The notes under the pieces are model-generated. The model had not been told where the DNA came from. It did no database searches and worked only from the letters and a program-made list of their open reading frames with translations. DNA of 64,000 nt from Rhodocollybia butyracea. Its lineage: Eukaryota > Basidiomycota > Agaricomycetes > Agaricales > Omphalotaceae. Below, one piece after another: positions 16,017 to 27,014 of the stretch. Within the stretch, counting starts at the first letter, position 1, and each line of letters begins with the position of its first letter. The stretch lies in NCBI GenBank assembly GCA_015501585.1, contig JADNRY010000027.1, forward strand, positions 248,001 through 312,000, read 5' to 3'. The translations under genes were made by a program, and so were the position numbers.

Positions 16017-16576
16017 TGGGTAAAACTTATATTATTTATCATGTACATACCCACCCACCATACCCGATCATTACTTGTCTGTATTTGTTTTTCATTGGGC
16101 TCACCCTTGATGTGTACTATAGGGTTAAATTCGACTAGCTTGTTCTATGCTTTATTTCCAGTGAAGTGATCCGGCGCGAGTCAGACATGCACAGAGGCGT
16201 GGATGCACGCTCGGCCTTCAGTTTTGCAGAATGTAGCGACAACCACAAAGATGTTCGTAAATTCGAGCCCTAAATCCTCTACCGGTCTCTACCTGCTTTT
16301 TTGGGAACAAAGCCTCGTGCTCGTGATTCATTACTGGCGTTATCTTCACTGATCATGGTCATCTGTGGGTCCACGATAACTTGGCGGCACCGTCATCTGT
16401 CAGGATTGGTGCTACATCTTTCTGGACTCACCATGACTCGCCACTATCATGCCAATCTTGGTGGAAGGGCCCAAGTCGTTTTCTACACGTGTAAGAAATA
16501 TGTACTTGTTTATTTAAACCACGGGCTTCACTCAGATTGAATGTGAGTCAACCCTTCGTTTTTTGCTGTGGCGTTC
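16017..16576. other. Intergenic, may hold 5' exons of kinase gene
   Basis: An open stretch at about 16327-16490 ends at a GTAAGA donor and reads TDHGHLWVHDNLAAPSSVR and SWWKGPSRFLHV. It could be a 5' exon of the downstream kinase gene, but I find no start codon for it. Confidence 0.3.
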
Positions 16577-19097
16577 ATGGAAATCCCCACCTGTGTTCAG
16601 AAGGTCTTCGATGTCAACCTTGGTCATCGCTCTTATGGTGGCAGAGGGGAGTACTACCCAACCTACTCACCGATAAATTTCTTCGACAAACACCTCGACA
16701 CGAACTCCATCATGAAGAGTGTTGTGCATCTCCCTGATCTTCAGCTAGAACTCCTCAACTTCATTGACGAACTAGTCGAGTCCGCGGACGAGTTCCCCAG
16801 TGCCCCCTTTCCCAGTAAAGTTTACGACGGAGGTTTCTTCCTTTCCCGTACTTGCCAAAGTATCCAAAGCGCAACAGACATTGCCCGAAATTACGAACTA
16901 TCCTTGTCCAAGAGTTGTGCATACGTTGCTTCTCGTATTTTACTGCAATCGAAAAGCAACGGATGGTTCAACGATCTGGTATGGAAAAAACATTCCGAGA
17001 ATGATAATCTCCCCTCAAGCAGCCATGGCGCTGGCAATTACAGTAGCAGCTCACCGAAATCCGACAGTTGGTTCACTACCCGAAAGTGGTCTCTCTTTCT
17101 CCAGAGAAACGCCCCCCAATTAGGTGTATGCCTGGCACTAACCACGGCAGAGCGTAACAGGTGGAAGTTCCTTAAGGAATGCTCACCCGACACAGAGCTC
17201 GCGGTTTGGGAGATATTTGCCTGCTCAAGCGTATCCCGGGAGTTGTTCTCAAGTATACAGGATATTGCAAAGCAGGCACAGAACTCGGATGCTGTCTGGA
17301 AGCGGCCTTGTACTGAAGACTTTCATCTTACACATCATCCTTACAAGTTCTACCCAGATGCTACCGAGACTCCTTGGACGCTTCCAGAGTCAACTACGAA
17401 TAGCGGTCAGTGTTGTCCAATTCTTGATTGTTGAAAGTCTTAAACACTCGCTATTTAGATGTTTATGAATCGACACATCCTACCGTGACTACAGTACCAC
17501 CTCTAATCCACACCAAACCTCTTCAGAACAACAGAGCAGAATATCCAACGAGTACAGTGGAGCGTGGCATGGACTATTTGCAGCGTGTACGTGTTTCTTT
17601 TTGACAAGACCTCTGATACTGCTTCCCATTGACAATTTAACACATAACCTTAGGCCTGGGCCCGAGCAGTCGACATCAACGCCACGTTCATCATCCTACA
17701 CCGCGGCGCAAGCGAGATCATATGTATTCGCCATCGCGCCTCTCAGACGCTCTACGTCTCTGGTATCATCGACACGTCCGCCGTGGGCTACGGAAAGCTG
17801 CAGGCTGCATTGTATGCGGCGATTGTGAAGGATAAGGCGATTCGGGAGGAGATGTGGGCCACTAGGGACAGGGGGGATAAAGGTATAAAAGGGAAGGAAG
17901 TGGCTGAGAAAGAACTTGAAGAAAAGGAAAAGAAACGGGGTGCTGCTGATGATAATGATAGCGGGTTGAAGAATAATGGTCGTCCGATGAAAAGAAGTCG
18001 GTCTAATAGCGATGGTAGTGCTCGGCCTAGTTTAGTGTCTCATATCAGCGATATGAAGGTTCGTTGCCACTTCAGGATCACCGAATCCTCGTTAATCTTA
18101 ATCGAATACCAACAGACGCGCTGTCAAAAACTCAACCTCGCCATCATCAGTCTCGAATACAGCCTGCACAGATCAGCAGCCCCTTCGCTCTTCATCCGCT
18201 GCATTCAAACTTCCGAAGGCGAAGTGCTTCCCTCTGAAATCGAGAGATCCTACCCTCTATCCCATTGCCTGCGGCTGGATATCCGAGAAAAAATCGGTCA
18301 TGGAGCGAGTGGCATTGTCCATCGTGCTACTCTTTTCATTGGCGCAGGATCTGGAAATACCCCCAACACCCAGCATCTCTCCCAACCTCCTCCTCCCTCA
18401 GAGGACGTAGTCGTCAAATTTGCGCGCCACAGAACCTCCCGCGAATCTCTTCAACACGAGTTCCTGATCTACTCACGCCTTGCCCAAGAAAAAGTCCACG
18501 CGGTGCCGTATTGTTTTGGGCTGTTTGAGGATATCGAGAGTGAGGATAGCCCGTTGATTCTGGTTACGAGCTACGTGGGCGAGAATCTGGCTGTTGTTCA
18601 TCAGAATAGGTATTTTTATGATCTGGACGAGACAAAGCGTAAGACGGTTCTGGTTCCGCATGAACAGAGGTGAGTAGTTTGATTCTCGATGGTGTTTTAT
18701 GTGTACACCGAACTGTGTGACTGTTTTACTGACGGTTCCACCTCAAAACAAAAGACCTGCATTTCTTCACAGTCTAGCAGAACTCCACGCAGCAGGGGTC
18801 CACCACCGAGACATCCGGCCTCCGAATATCGTCATCGACAAAGAAGGCAATGTAAAGTTTATCGATTTCGATAAAGCACGGTTGTACGTGACGGGGAAGG
18901 AGCGGAAACATGAGCGGAAGAGGCTGTTGGGGCTGATGAGAGGGAGAGCGGTGGACTATGATCGAACGTCTATGAGGAGCGGGAGGTCGTGTGGAGATTG
19001 CACCGATGGGAGTTGCAGTGATACGATGGAGGGAGGTGAGGATGAAGAGGAGGAGTTCCGAGCACAATCGGAGCCGCCGTTGCGAAGTAGAATGTAG
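16577..19097 (+). CDS. Fungal atypical protein kinase, 5' end uncertain
   Basis: The 16577-17406 frame begins at an ATG that may itself lie in an intron; upstream exons are possible. The N-terminal region (IMKSVVHLPDLQLELLNFID) is a helical regulatory part. A middle segment with AWARAVDINATFIILHRGAS and YGKLQAALYAAIVKD is followed by a charged Lys/Glu-rich linker. The kinase lobe starts LDIREKIGHGASGIVHRA (glycine loop) with the lysine strand VVVKFARH. After the intron at about 18670 come ELHAAGVHHRDIRPPNIVI (catalytic HRDxRPxN loop) and VKFIDFDKARL, where the usual DFG is DFD. The end is acidic and stops at 19095-19097. The catalytic residues look present. Substrate unknown. The last exon has been copied twice downstream in broken form. 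Confidence 0.68.
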
Positions 19098-19159
19098 CGC
19101 CTGAGTTCACGTCAATTATTATAACCTCGTGGACATTGTGTCATCGTGTTTGAACAGGT

Positions 19160-20173
19160 CTAGTATATGTAGGGTATGAGAAGATAGGGCACTTCTCTAG
19201 CCCACCGCTTCCATTGGTCTCCGAATTCATTGGACATAATAGTGTCTTCCAAGGGAGCTCTTGCGTAACTGGAATAGCCTGAAAAAAGTGTGGAAGATAT
19301 TTTAGTATTTCAGTAAGTATAGGGGCGCAGCACGATTGAACTGAACGCGCTAAGAAGATTGGACGGAACACATGTAAGATTAGAAGAACATACTGACAAA
19401 GTGCGAGTGTCCACAGTGTAAATGCGATGACTAGAAACCGCACGCCGACGTTCTCCAACATCCCACTTTGTCGTATCCAGGAGGCTGGTGCGGTTTGCCA
19501 GATGAATATTCCAGCGGACATCATCACCATTCCAGTGTAGGATGGATGCCTGTGTGGTTTTTTCTGAGTATGCGAAGCAGGCCTACAATATTCAACTTGA
19601 AACACACATACCTCACGATTCGATAAGGACCATTTGTGATCAGCTTGTGTTTTTTTTGCACCGAAACCTCAAACGTGAAGAGTCTTCCGAGAGCTCGGTA
19701 ACAGAACAAGCGCAGTACACCTCCGGCGATTATTAAAGTTGTGCCTGTTAGGAAGCATGGATTCAGGATTGCGTGTGAGGTGTGTGGGTGCGCATGCGAT
19801 GGGAGGAGGAGAGCGAGGATCTGTTGAGAGTATCCCGAGGATGGTATTATGTCCCGGAATAAAACGATAGTAATCTCTGCGAGACCAAGTAGCCAAACGA
19901 CCAACTGTAACATCGAGATGAATGAGTGTGGGCAGACGCATGGACAATTGCAAGTACCTTCTGAAGAGTAAACGGAACCCATACTCTTGCAGACACAATC
20001 CTCTCTAAAGTGCCATAGTATTGCCGTGTCGTGGCTGTAGGTGGTGTCGGCGACGTTATAGCTTTGTGATGGATAAACAACATGGAGGTGACAAGGGATA
20101 TCGCTATGAGCGCAGAATAAGGCATATCCGTTTGGGCTGCGAGCTGCAATAGTGGAGAGAAAAAGGCAACCAT
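19160..20173 (-). CDS. Isoprenylcysteine carboxyl methyltransferase-like, copy 1
   Basis: The ATG at 20173 opens MVAFFSPLLQLAAQTDMPYS, followed by hydrophobic segments. Exon joins (GTACTTGC..ACAG, then GTATGTG..ACAG, then GTCAGT..CAG) give a continuous protein of about 265 residues. The diagnostic C-terminal part has ITNGPYRIVRHPSYTGM, the RHPxYxG cofactor-binding turn, and EFGDQWKRWAREVPYLL, the (E)EFG..W segment of the ICMT/PEMT fold, ending IPYIY and TAG at 19160-19162. Members are multipass ER-membrane enzymes that methylate prenylated cysteine, such as fungal a-factor-type pheromones and Ras-like GTPases. It is the first of four paralogues in 10 kb and lies tail-to-tail with the kinase gene, about 60 bases away. 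Confidence 0.82.
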
Positions 20174-20704
20174 GGTCGTGGCAGTTTTATGATATCCATG
20201 GGGAGAGCCTTAAATAAATGTTGAATAAACGTTCAACGTTCAACGTTCAGTGCTAAACCGTTCGAGGCATTGGTGTCTCAGCCGTGTACGTGAGTTGGTC
20301 CGAGGCGACCTTTTTGGTATCTATTATCAGGTCCCAAGCGAATAATGGTAGCAAAGCTAACCCAGGCTAACCTTTGTGAGGTCGTGAGCCGGCTAAAGTG
20401 CTCATTCACATGAGTGTTCCACGCAATCACTACTACAATGAAAGTTAAACTTATATGCGAGAAGCCTAGCGAGCGAGCCTCAGCGAGATATGATCCAAGA
20501 AGACGTAAGAGCTGTCGACCAACTCTACTGCCATTCGAGCTCGAAGACCTAGTTGTTGAAAATGCCGAGTATGGGCAATAGAAGAAACGATGAAGCTTTT
20601 GTGGCGCCGATTTCGTATTTAGAACGAACGCTCTTTTGATCACGTGGTGGATTTAGAACTTCGAGCGCTCAAGCGCTCAATTACTGTTGCCTACAATGTC
20701 TACA

Positions 20705-21655
20705 ATGATTACACTGATCAACGACAATAATCTCGAACGAAATACAAGAGACCTAGCATGAAATACTCCCAACGACAAAGACATCAAAAATGTCCGGCAC
20801 CACTCAGAACTCTGCTACCTTTAGAGCTCTCAGACCTCATCGACATCATTGAAAACGCCGAGTATTGGCCGTGCTTTCATTCCGAAAGTCCGTTCAAAAT
20901 AGGGCTAGAAGCAAAAACAGCTCCTGACGTGAAAGCTGCCGCGTGTTATCTCCTTTCTCCTCCTGTGCCAGACGTACCAACCCGCAAAGGACTGCAGATT
21001 CTCCAAGCCAGACGAATTGAGATTAATCTGCGGAGCCATGATCAAGGCTGGGGTGAGCAGTAGCTTTATTAATGTTTCGGCTTGCTGAGGATACGGACCA
21101 GCGACTTATCCCGGCCCATGGCCGTGGTTCGAAGCAACCATAGTCCAAGGACACAGGCGAATCCAGACCAAAGTGGCTGGAATCAGCATTGAATTGTCCT
21201 GTTGATCTCGAGAACGGCAAAGGTTAGGTTAGGTTAGGTTTATTGCCGGCTTGGGACCAAGTGCTGATACGCCGGGATCCGAGAAGCTACCTGATGTACA
21301 TATATACATCATCGTCTCGGGGCCAACTCAAGGAATCCAGCAGCTTTTCGCAGCCGACAACCTACGCTGGAATATAGTGAGTAATGAGATTGCCAACAAG
21401 ACCACTCAACACCATTCGGTTGTTTGAACTAAGCAGGAAACTGATGGCCCAAAGGATGCAAAATTTTTGAAGGGCCGTGAGGGGCTTCGGCATGAGTTGG
21501 TGAGAACCTTAAAGCCAGGTGATAGAGTTGCTATCATAGCCCGAGGTGAGGGTTTTTTCTATCGATTTGGTTCTCATTGGTTTATCATTTGATAGCATTG
21601 GGGCTGGGAGAACCATGCCCGGAGTGGTTCAATAGGCACTTACTACTCTGTATAA
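20705..21655 (+). pseudogene. Broken copy of uncharacterised tandem family
   Basis: Homologous to the intact genes at 30433 and 31567. It starts MITLINDNNLERNTRDLA and then hits TGA at about 20756, where the intact copy has CGA. A small deletion near 20803 then returns to the family frame: LLPLEL, AEYWPCFHSESPFKIGLEAK, GLQILQARRIEINLRSHDQG. The second exon carries an insertion of about 110 bases near 21220. The terminal exon, HWGWENHARSGSIGTYYSV with TAA, is intact. An annotation pipeline may call a gene from the ATG at 20758. Confidence 0.7.
21222..21332 (+). other. Telomere-like insertion inside pseudogene
   Basis: Relative to the intact paralogue at 30949-30958, about 110 extra bases appear after GAGAACGGCAAAGG. 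They begin TTAGGTTAGGTTAGGTTTA and end near CAACTCAAGGAATC. I find no TIR and no clean target duplication. Confidence 0.5.
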
Positions 21656-22059
21656 CAGTACCGCCTATTGCTTCTCAAAATCTCAAATCTTTGTGTATTT
21701 CTGTCGTTCCACGAGCCTACATGATCATCCACGTCATCTGTCGCGCGCTTGAATTTTCTCTCCGATTTCATTCAATGGCTCTGAGTCAGTACACTGAAAG
21801 TGTACTGTGATCCACCGCTTTGCCACCCATCGGGTAGGTTTGACCTCGTCCGTTTCTGTGCGCACCTCCTGTCCATGGATATACCAGAACAGCTGCGACG
21901 AGCGTAATACTGCCTGCCCTCTGATCTTGTTTGCCTTTGTTCGCTGTGATGCACATTCACCACAACTTTGCCTCCTCTGAGATGCATACAGTTGGTCAGT
22001 GGCCTGAGGGTTGTCTAAACTGGTGCTTTTTCTTCTCTCGCCTGGAGCATACACTACAT

Positions 22060-22260
22060 CACATAGTAGGGCAGTAGCAAGAAAAACAAGGAGCTACGGT
22101 TGTGGCAATTTTCTGAATATTCGAATGCTGACCCGTTCACGTGCATGTTGTTGGTCCAGAGTTGGTTGTGGCGCCGGGACCCAAGGTACTCATTTGCGCG
22201 AATGTTTTTGCAGCTCGTTATCATGATTATATCATTCAACAAGAGTGAATCTGAATGAAA
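22060..22260 (-). pseudogene. Remnant of an ICMT-gene 5' end
   Basis: The sequence with gagctacggttgtggcaattttctg and the surrounding gagaaaaac tract resembles the 5' end and leader of the four ICMT-like genes; a longer version is at 26260-26400. No coding capacity remains. Confidence 0.4.
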
Positions 22261-22299
22261 AGAAAAAATCCTAGCAGGAAAGCCTCAGCAAAATGCGCC

Positions 22300-22790
22300 C
22301 AGCGAAGAAGACGTGAAAACCAGTGTCCGCCGCCTACTCCAAACGCTACTACCATTAGAGCTCACAGACCTTATCGTTAAACACACCGAATATTGGCCGT
22401 GCCTGCATTCCGAAAGTCGGTTCAGAATAGAACTCGAAGCAAAAAAAGCTCCTGGCCTGAAAGCGCTGGTTCTTATCTGCTTTCCCTTCCTGTGAGTCCA
22501 AATAGACCAACCCACGAGGAGACAAGCAGAACTCCATGTAGCATGGGTCCACCACCGTGACATCCGGCCTCTAAATATCGTCATCGACAAAGAAAGCAAT
22601 GTAAAGTACATTGGTTTCGATAAAGCACGGTTGTAGAAGGAGCGGAAACATGAGCGGAAGAGGCTGTTGAGGCTTATGAGAGGGAAATCAGTGGACTATG
22701 GTCGGACATCTATGAGGAGCGGGAGGTCGTGTGGGGACTGTACCGATGGGAGTTGCATGTAGCGCCAGAGTTCATGTCAATCATGAAGAA
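22300..22790 (+). pseudogene. Chimeric fragment: tandem-family exon joined to kinase exon
   Basis: Bases 22313-22500 encode the tandem family's first-exon core (LLQTLLPLELTDLIV, TEYWPCLHSESRFRIELEAK) and then break off. From about 22525 the sequence switches to a copy of the last kinase exon (cagaactccatgtagcatgggtccaccaccgtgacatccgg...), damaged by stops and lacking about 70 bases before TGTAGCGCC. The same junction and the same internal loss occur near 26611-26880. Confidence 0.7.
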
Positions 22791-22915
22791 TGGACAATAG
22801 ATCTTGTTGCTCGCTGTTGCTTACTATGGTTTTGTATGACCATCCGATAATTGGTATTATAACCTCATGGACATTGTATCATTGTGTTTGATTGGTTGAT
22901 TAGACCTAGTATATG

Positions 22916-23862
22916 TAGGGTATGAGAAGATAGGGCACTTCTCTAGCCCACCGTTTCCATTGGTCTCCAAATTCATTGGACATGATGGCATCTTCCAAGC
23001 GAGCCCTTGGGAAACTGGAATAGCCTGTAGTAGAAGTGGTGGAAGATATTTCAGTATTTCAGTGTTTCAGTAGGCATAGGAGCGCGCTAGCAAGATTGGA
23101 AGGAACATGTATAAGATTAGAAGAACATACTGACAAAGTGTAAGTGACCACAATGTAAATGCGATGACTAGAAACCGCACGCCGACGTTCTCCAACATCT
23201 CACTTTGTCGTATACAGGAGGATGGTGCAATTTGCCAGATGAATATCCCAGCGGACATCATCATCATTCCAGCGTACGATGGATGCCTGCGTGGGTTTTT
23301 CCTGAGTATGCGAAGCAGGCCTACAATATCCAACTTGAACACACACACCTCACGATTCGATAAGGACCATTTGTAATGAGCTTGTGTTTTTTTTGCACCG
23401 AAACCTCGAATGTGAAGAGCCTTCCGAGAGCACGGTAACAGAACAAGCGCAGTACACCTCCGGCGATTATTAGAGTTGTGCCTGTTAGGAAGCATGGATT
23501 CAGGATTGGGTGTGAGATATGTGAGTGCTGCGATGGGAGGAGAGCGAGGATTTGTTGAGAGTATTCCGAGGATGGTTTTATGTCCCGGAATAAAATGATA
23601 GTGATCTCTACGAGACCAAGTAGCCAAACAACCACCTGTGAGATCAGCGTCAACATTAATGAGGGTGGACAGACGCATGAACAACTGCAATTACCTTCTG
23701 AAGAGTAAACGGAACCCATATTTGTGCAAACACGATCCTCTCTAACGTGCCGTAGTATTGGCGTGGTGTGGCTGTAGGTGGTGTCGGTGATGTTAAAGCT
23801 TTGTGGTGGATAAACAAGGTGGAGGCGACTAGGGATATCGCTATGAGCCCAGAATAAGACAT
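22916..23862 (-). CDS. Isoprenylcysteine carboxyl methyltransferase-like, copy 2
   Basis: The ATG at 23862 (MSYSGLIAISLVASTLFIHH) corresponds to the internal Met of copy 1, because the upstream ATG of copy 1 has become ACG. Exon structure and splice sites match copy 1, with a GTGTGT donor at the second intron. Key parts are ITNGPYRIVR joined to HPSYAGM, then EFGDQWKRWAREVPYLLIPY and stop at 22916-22918. No frame breaks are seen. It is probably a membrane methyltransferase acting on prenylated cysteine. The flanks are those of the duplicated segment: kinase-exon fragment on one side and a broken tandem-family gene on the other. Confidence 0.75.
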
Positions 23863-24442
23863 ATTCGTTTGGGTTACAGTAGTGGAGAGAAAAAGAACGG
23901 TCGTGGCAGTTTTCCGTTATCTATGGGGAGAACTTTAAAAGCTTGAATGTTAAATATTGAATATGAATGCTAAACCACTCGAGGCATCGGCGCATGGGGG
24001 GTTGGTCCGAAAATCATATAGGCGCATGCGGTAGCTTCTTGGTGTCTAATATCTATATCTATATCAGCTTCCAAACCAGCAATATTCAGAATCAATGGTA
24101 ATAGCTAACTAAACCGGAGTCGAGTATTGCCTAGGGGAGACAAATAGCTAACCCCAGGCCTTGTGAGCCTTGTGAGGCTGTGAACCGACTAATGAAAGTT
24201 ATATGCTACCTACCTAGCGAGCAAGCCTAAGCGAGATATGATCCAAGAAGACGTAGGAGCTGTCCAACAACTCTACTGCCATTAGAGCCCGAAGACCTGG
24301 TTGTTTTAATTGCCAAGTATGGAGATATAAGACGTTGACGCGTGAACCTTTGAAGCTTTTGTCACTGTCTGCCGATTTAGAACGAGCGCTCAATTTTGAG
24401 TCAATTCACATTGAGCGTTCCTTGTTGATTCGTTGCCTACAA

Positions 24443-25162
24443 TGACTATGATTACGCTAACAGCAGTGATCTCGAACGGAATGCAAGAGACGTAGCACGA
24501 AATACTCCCGGTGACAAAGACGTTGAAAATGTCCGGCACCTACTCAGAACTTTACTGCCATTAGAGCTCACAGATCTCGTCATTGAAACAGCCGCGTAAG
24601 TAGCATTCCGAAAGTCCGTTCAAAATAAGGTTAGAAGAAGCAAAAACAGCTCCTGGCCTGAAAGCCACTGCGTGTTATCTCCTTTCCCTTCCTGTACCAG
24701 ACGTACCAGCCCGCAAAGGACTGCAAATTCTCCAAGTCAGACGGATCGAGATAAATCTGCGGAGCCATGATCAAGGCTGGGGTGAGTAGCAACTTAATTA
24801 ATGTTTCAGCTTTCTGAGGATCTGGACCAGTGACTCATCCTGGTTCATGGTCGTGGTTCGAAGCAACCATAGTTCAGGACACCAGCGAATCTATAATAAA
24901 GCGACTCAAAACCATTCAGTCATTTGGACTAAGCAGGAGAATGATGGTCCGAAAGATGCAAAGACAAGTTTGAGGGGCCTTGAGGGGCTTGGGCATGAGT
25001 TGGTGAGAATCTTGAAACCGGGTGACAGAATTGCTGTCATAGCTCTAGCTGAGGTGAGGTTTTTTCTATCTATTTGGTTCTCAGTGACTTCCCATTTGAT
25101 AGCAATGGGGCTGGAAGAAGCATGTTGAAAGTGGTTCGATAGACATCTACTACTCTGTATAA
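24443..25162 (+). pseudogene. Broken copy of uncharacterised tandem family
   Basis: Aligns with 30433-31279 but has a disrupted start (bases lost before CAGTGATCTCG), a deletion of about 15 bases at 24593 that removes YWPCL and creates TAA, a shortened second exon (a large part around the WFEA..WF segment is missing near 24890), and a mutated WGWKKHVESGSIDIYYSV end. Clearly decayed. Confidence 0.72.
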
Positions 25163-25502
25163 CAGTACCGCCTATTGCCACTTCTATTGCTTCTATATTT
25201 CTGTCGTTCTACATGATCACCCACCGTCATCTATCGCGTGCTTGAATTTTCTCTCGGAGTTCATTCAATGGCTCTGAGTCAGTACGCTGAAGGTGTACCG
25301 TGATCCACCGCCTTGCCAAACATCGGGTAGGTTTAACGTTGGAATTCAATAATTAACGCCCCAGCTAAGTTCCGTCCTTTTTTCTGCCCGCGCTTTCTTT
25401 CCATGGACTGCGCTGGAACAGCTGCGACGTAATACTACCCTCTGATGTTGTTTGCCCTTGTTCGCTGTGGTACACATTCACTACGACTTTGCCTCCTCCG
25501 AG

Positions 25503-26175
25503 TAAAGAGGAGTAAGTTAGACTACAGATAGTCCAACGACGTGTTGGTCGAGGATGAGAGTTGAGAGTAAGGCTAGATCAAACTATCTCGTACACGTAGT
25601 ACGGATGCAGTATAATCTTATCAGCGAGTACACGATCGTATAGAACGGACCTTTATACGAGTCGGACCGAGGAATTGGATCTCAGGAACAGACGGAATCA
25701 ATTAAGTCGTTGGCCCGTTGTGAGTACACCGCACTCGACGACGAAGACAGACTTTAAAGGAGAAACTAACGATGGCTATGAGCCTCTGAAAGTGACTGTT
25801 TAAAAGAGGGAAGAAAAGTATCTCTTTTTCTAGACGACGTTCTATATAAGAAAAGCTAGGATTATGATGACATCACGACATGATCGAGTATTTCCTCCTA
25901 CTCTCAATTTCACATGTTACCCCGACTATCATCGGGTTACCACTTGACGCGTTCCCGCCTGTCGATAAAGAGGTGGCAAGTCTCTTCGCGATGATGGACG
26001 AGGTCACCGGCGACGGGCTGGTGGACCGAATGAAGTGGGATAACGATGAAATCAAGGAATAGTCGGAAGGGACCGTTATAAGTAATAAGAGTGAGAAAGA
26101 GAGAGAAGAGTTAAGGTAATGGTGAGACGTTAAAGAAGTATAGTATCGATGAGTGGGCCAATTGCCCCTACTATA
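25503..26175. mobile_element. 673-bp insertion with 4-bp target duplication
   Basis: Comparison with the paralogous stretch at 21962-21990 (GCCTCCTCTGAGATGCATACAG) shows the host sequence interrupted after CTCCGAG and resuming at CGAGATGCATACAG. CGAG is duplicated at 25499-25502 and 26176-26179. The insert begins TAAAGAGGAGTAAG and ends CCCCTACTATA, with no obvious terminal inverted repeat. It carries a 60-codon frame (25880-26062) and a TATATAAG motif near 25843. It could be a degenerate LTR or a non-autonomous element. Confidence 0.6.
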
Positions 26176-26259
26176 CGAGATGCATACAGTTGGTCTGTGG
26201 CAGGGCTGTATGAGCTGGTCTCGCCTGCAGCATACACTAGGAAGGCAGTAGCGAGAAAA

Positions 26260-26400
26260 ACAAGATGTCTTATATATCCATAGCGAAAACCGTAAATGTT
26301 GGCGTATCCGTTTGGGCTACATGCAGCGGAGAGAAAAAGGGAGCTACGGTTGGGGCAATTTTCTGAATATTTGAATGCTAACCCGTTCGTGTGCATGTCG
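26260..26400 (-). pseudogene. Remnant of an ICMT-gene 5' end
   Basis: GGCGTATCCGTTTGGGCTAC, then gagagaaaaaggg and ggggcaattttctg, match the start and leader of the ICMT-like genes (compare 20120-20190), but the body of the gene is missing. Confidence 0.5.
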
Positions 26401-26496
26401 TCCGTCCAGAGTTGGTCATGAAGGGCCCGAGATTTACAACAAGCGCTCACTTGTGCTCATGATTATATCGTTCAACAAGAGCGAATCCGAACGAAA

Positions 26497-26880
26497 AACC
26501 CGAAAGTCGGTTCAGGATAGAACTCGAAGCAAAAAAGCTCCTGGCCTGAAAGCCACTGGTTGTTAACTGCTTTCCCTTCCTATTCCAAATCGACCAACCC
26601 GAGAGGAGACAAGACCAATATTTCTTCACAGTCCAGCAGAACTCCACGCAGCAGGGGTACACCACCGAGACATCCGGCCTCTAGATATCGTCATCGACAA
26701 AAAAAGCAATGTAAAGTTCATTGATTTCGGTAAAGCATGGTTGTACGCGACGGGGAAGGAGCGGAAACATGAGCGGAAGAGGCTTATGAGAGGAAAATCA
26801 GTGGACTATGATCGGACGTCTATGAGGAGCGGGAGGTCGTGTGGGGACTGTACCGATGGGAGTTGCATGTAGCGCCAGAG
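26497..26880 (+). pseudogene. Second chimeric fragment (tandem-family / kinase exon)
   Basis: A short piece of the tandem family (about 26497-26605, CCCGAAAGTCGGTTCAGGAT onward) is joined directly to a kinase-exon copy starting ACCAATATTTCTTCACAGTC, which preserves the intron acceptor. The kinase part still reads ELHAAGVHHRDIRPLDIVID and then loses about 70 bases before TGTAGCGCC, exactly like the copy at 22525. Confidence 0.7.
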
Positions 26881-27014
26881 TTCATGTCAATCATAAGAAA
26901 GGACGATAGATCCTGTTGCTCGCTGTTGCTTACTGTTGCTTTGTATGACCATCCGATAATTGGTATTATAACCTCATGGACATTGTATCATTGTGTTTGA
27001 TTGGTTGATTAGAC

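Noticed and set aside
23321..23719. 132-codon frame starting MGSVYSSEGNC as a separate gene
   Set aside because: It starts in the first intron and overlaps exon 2 of ICMT copy 2; the true gene starts upstream at 23862.
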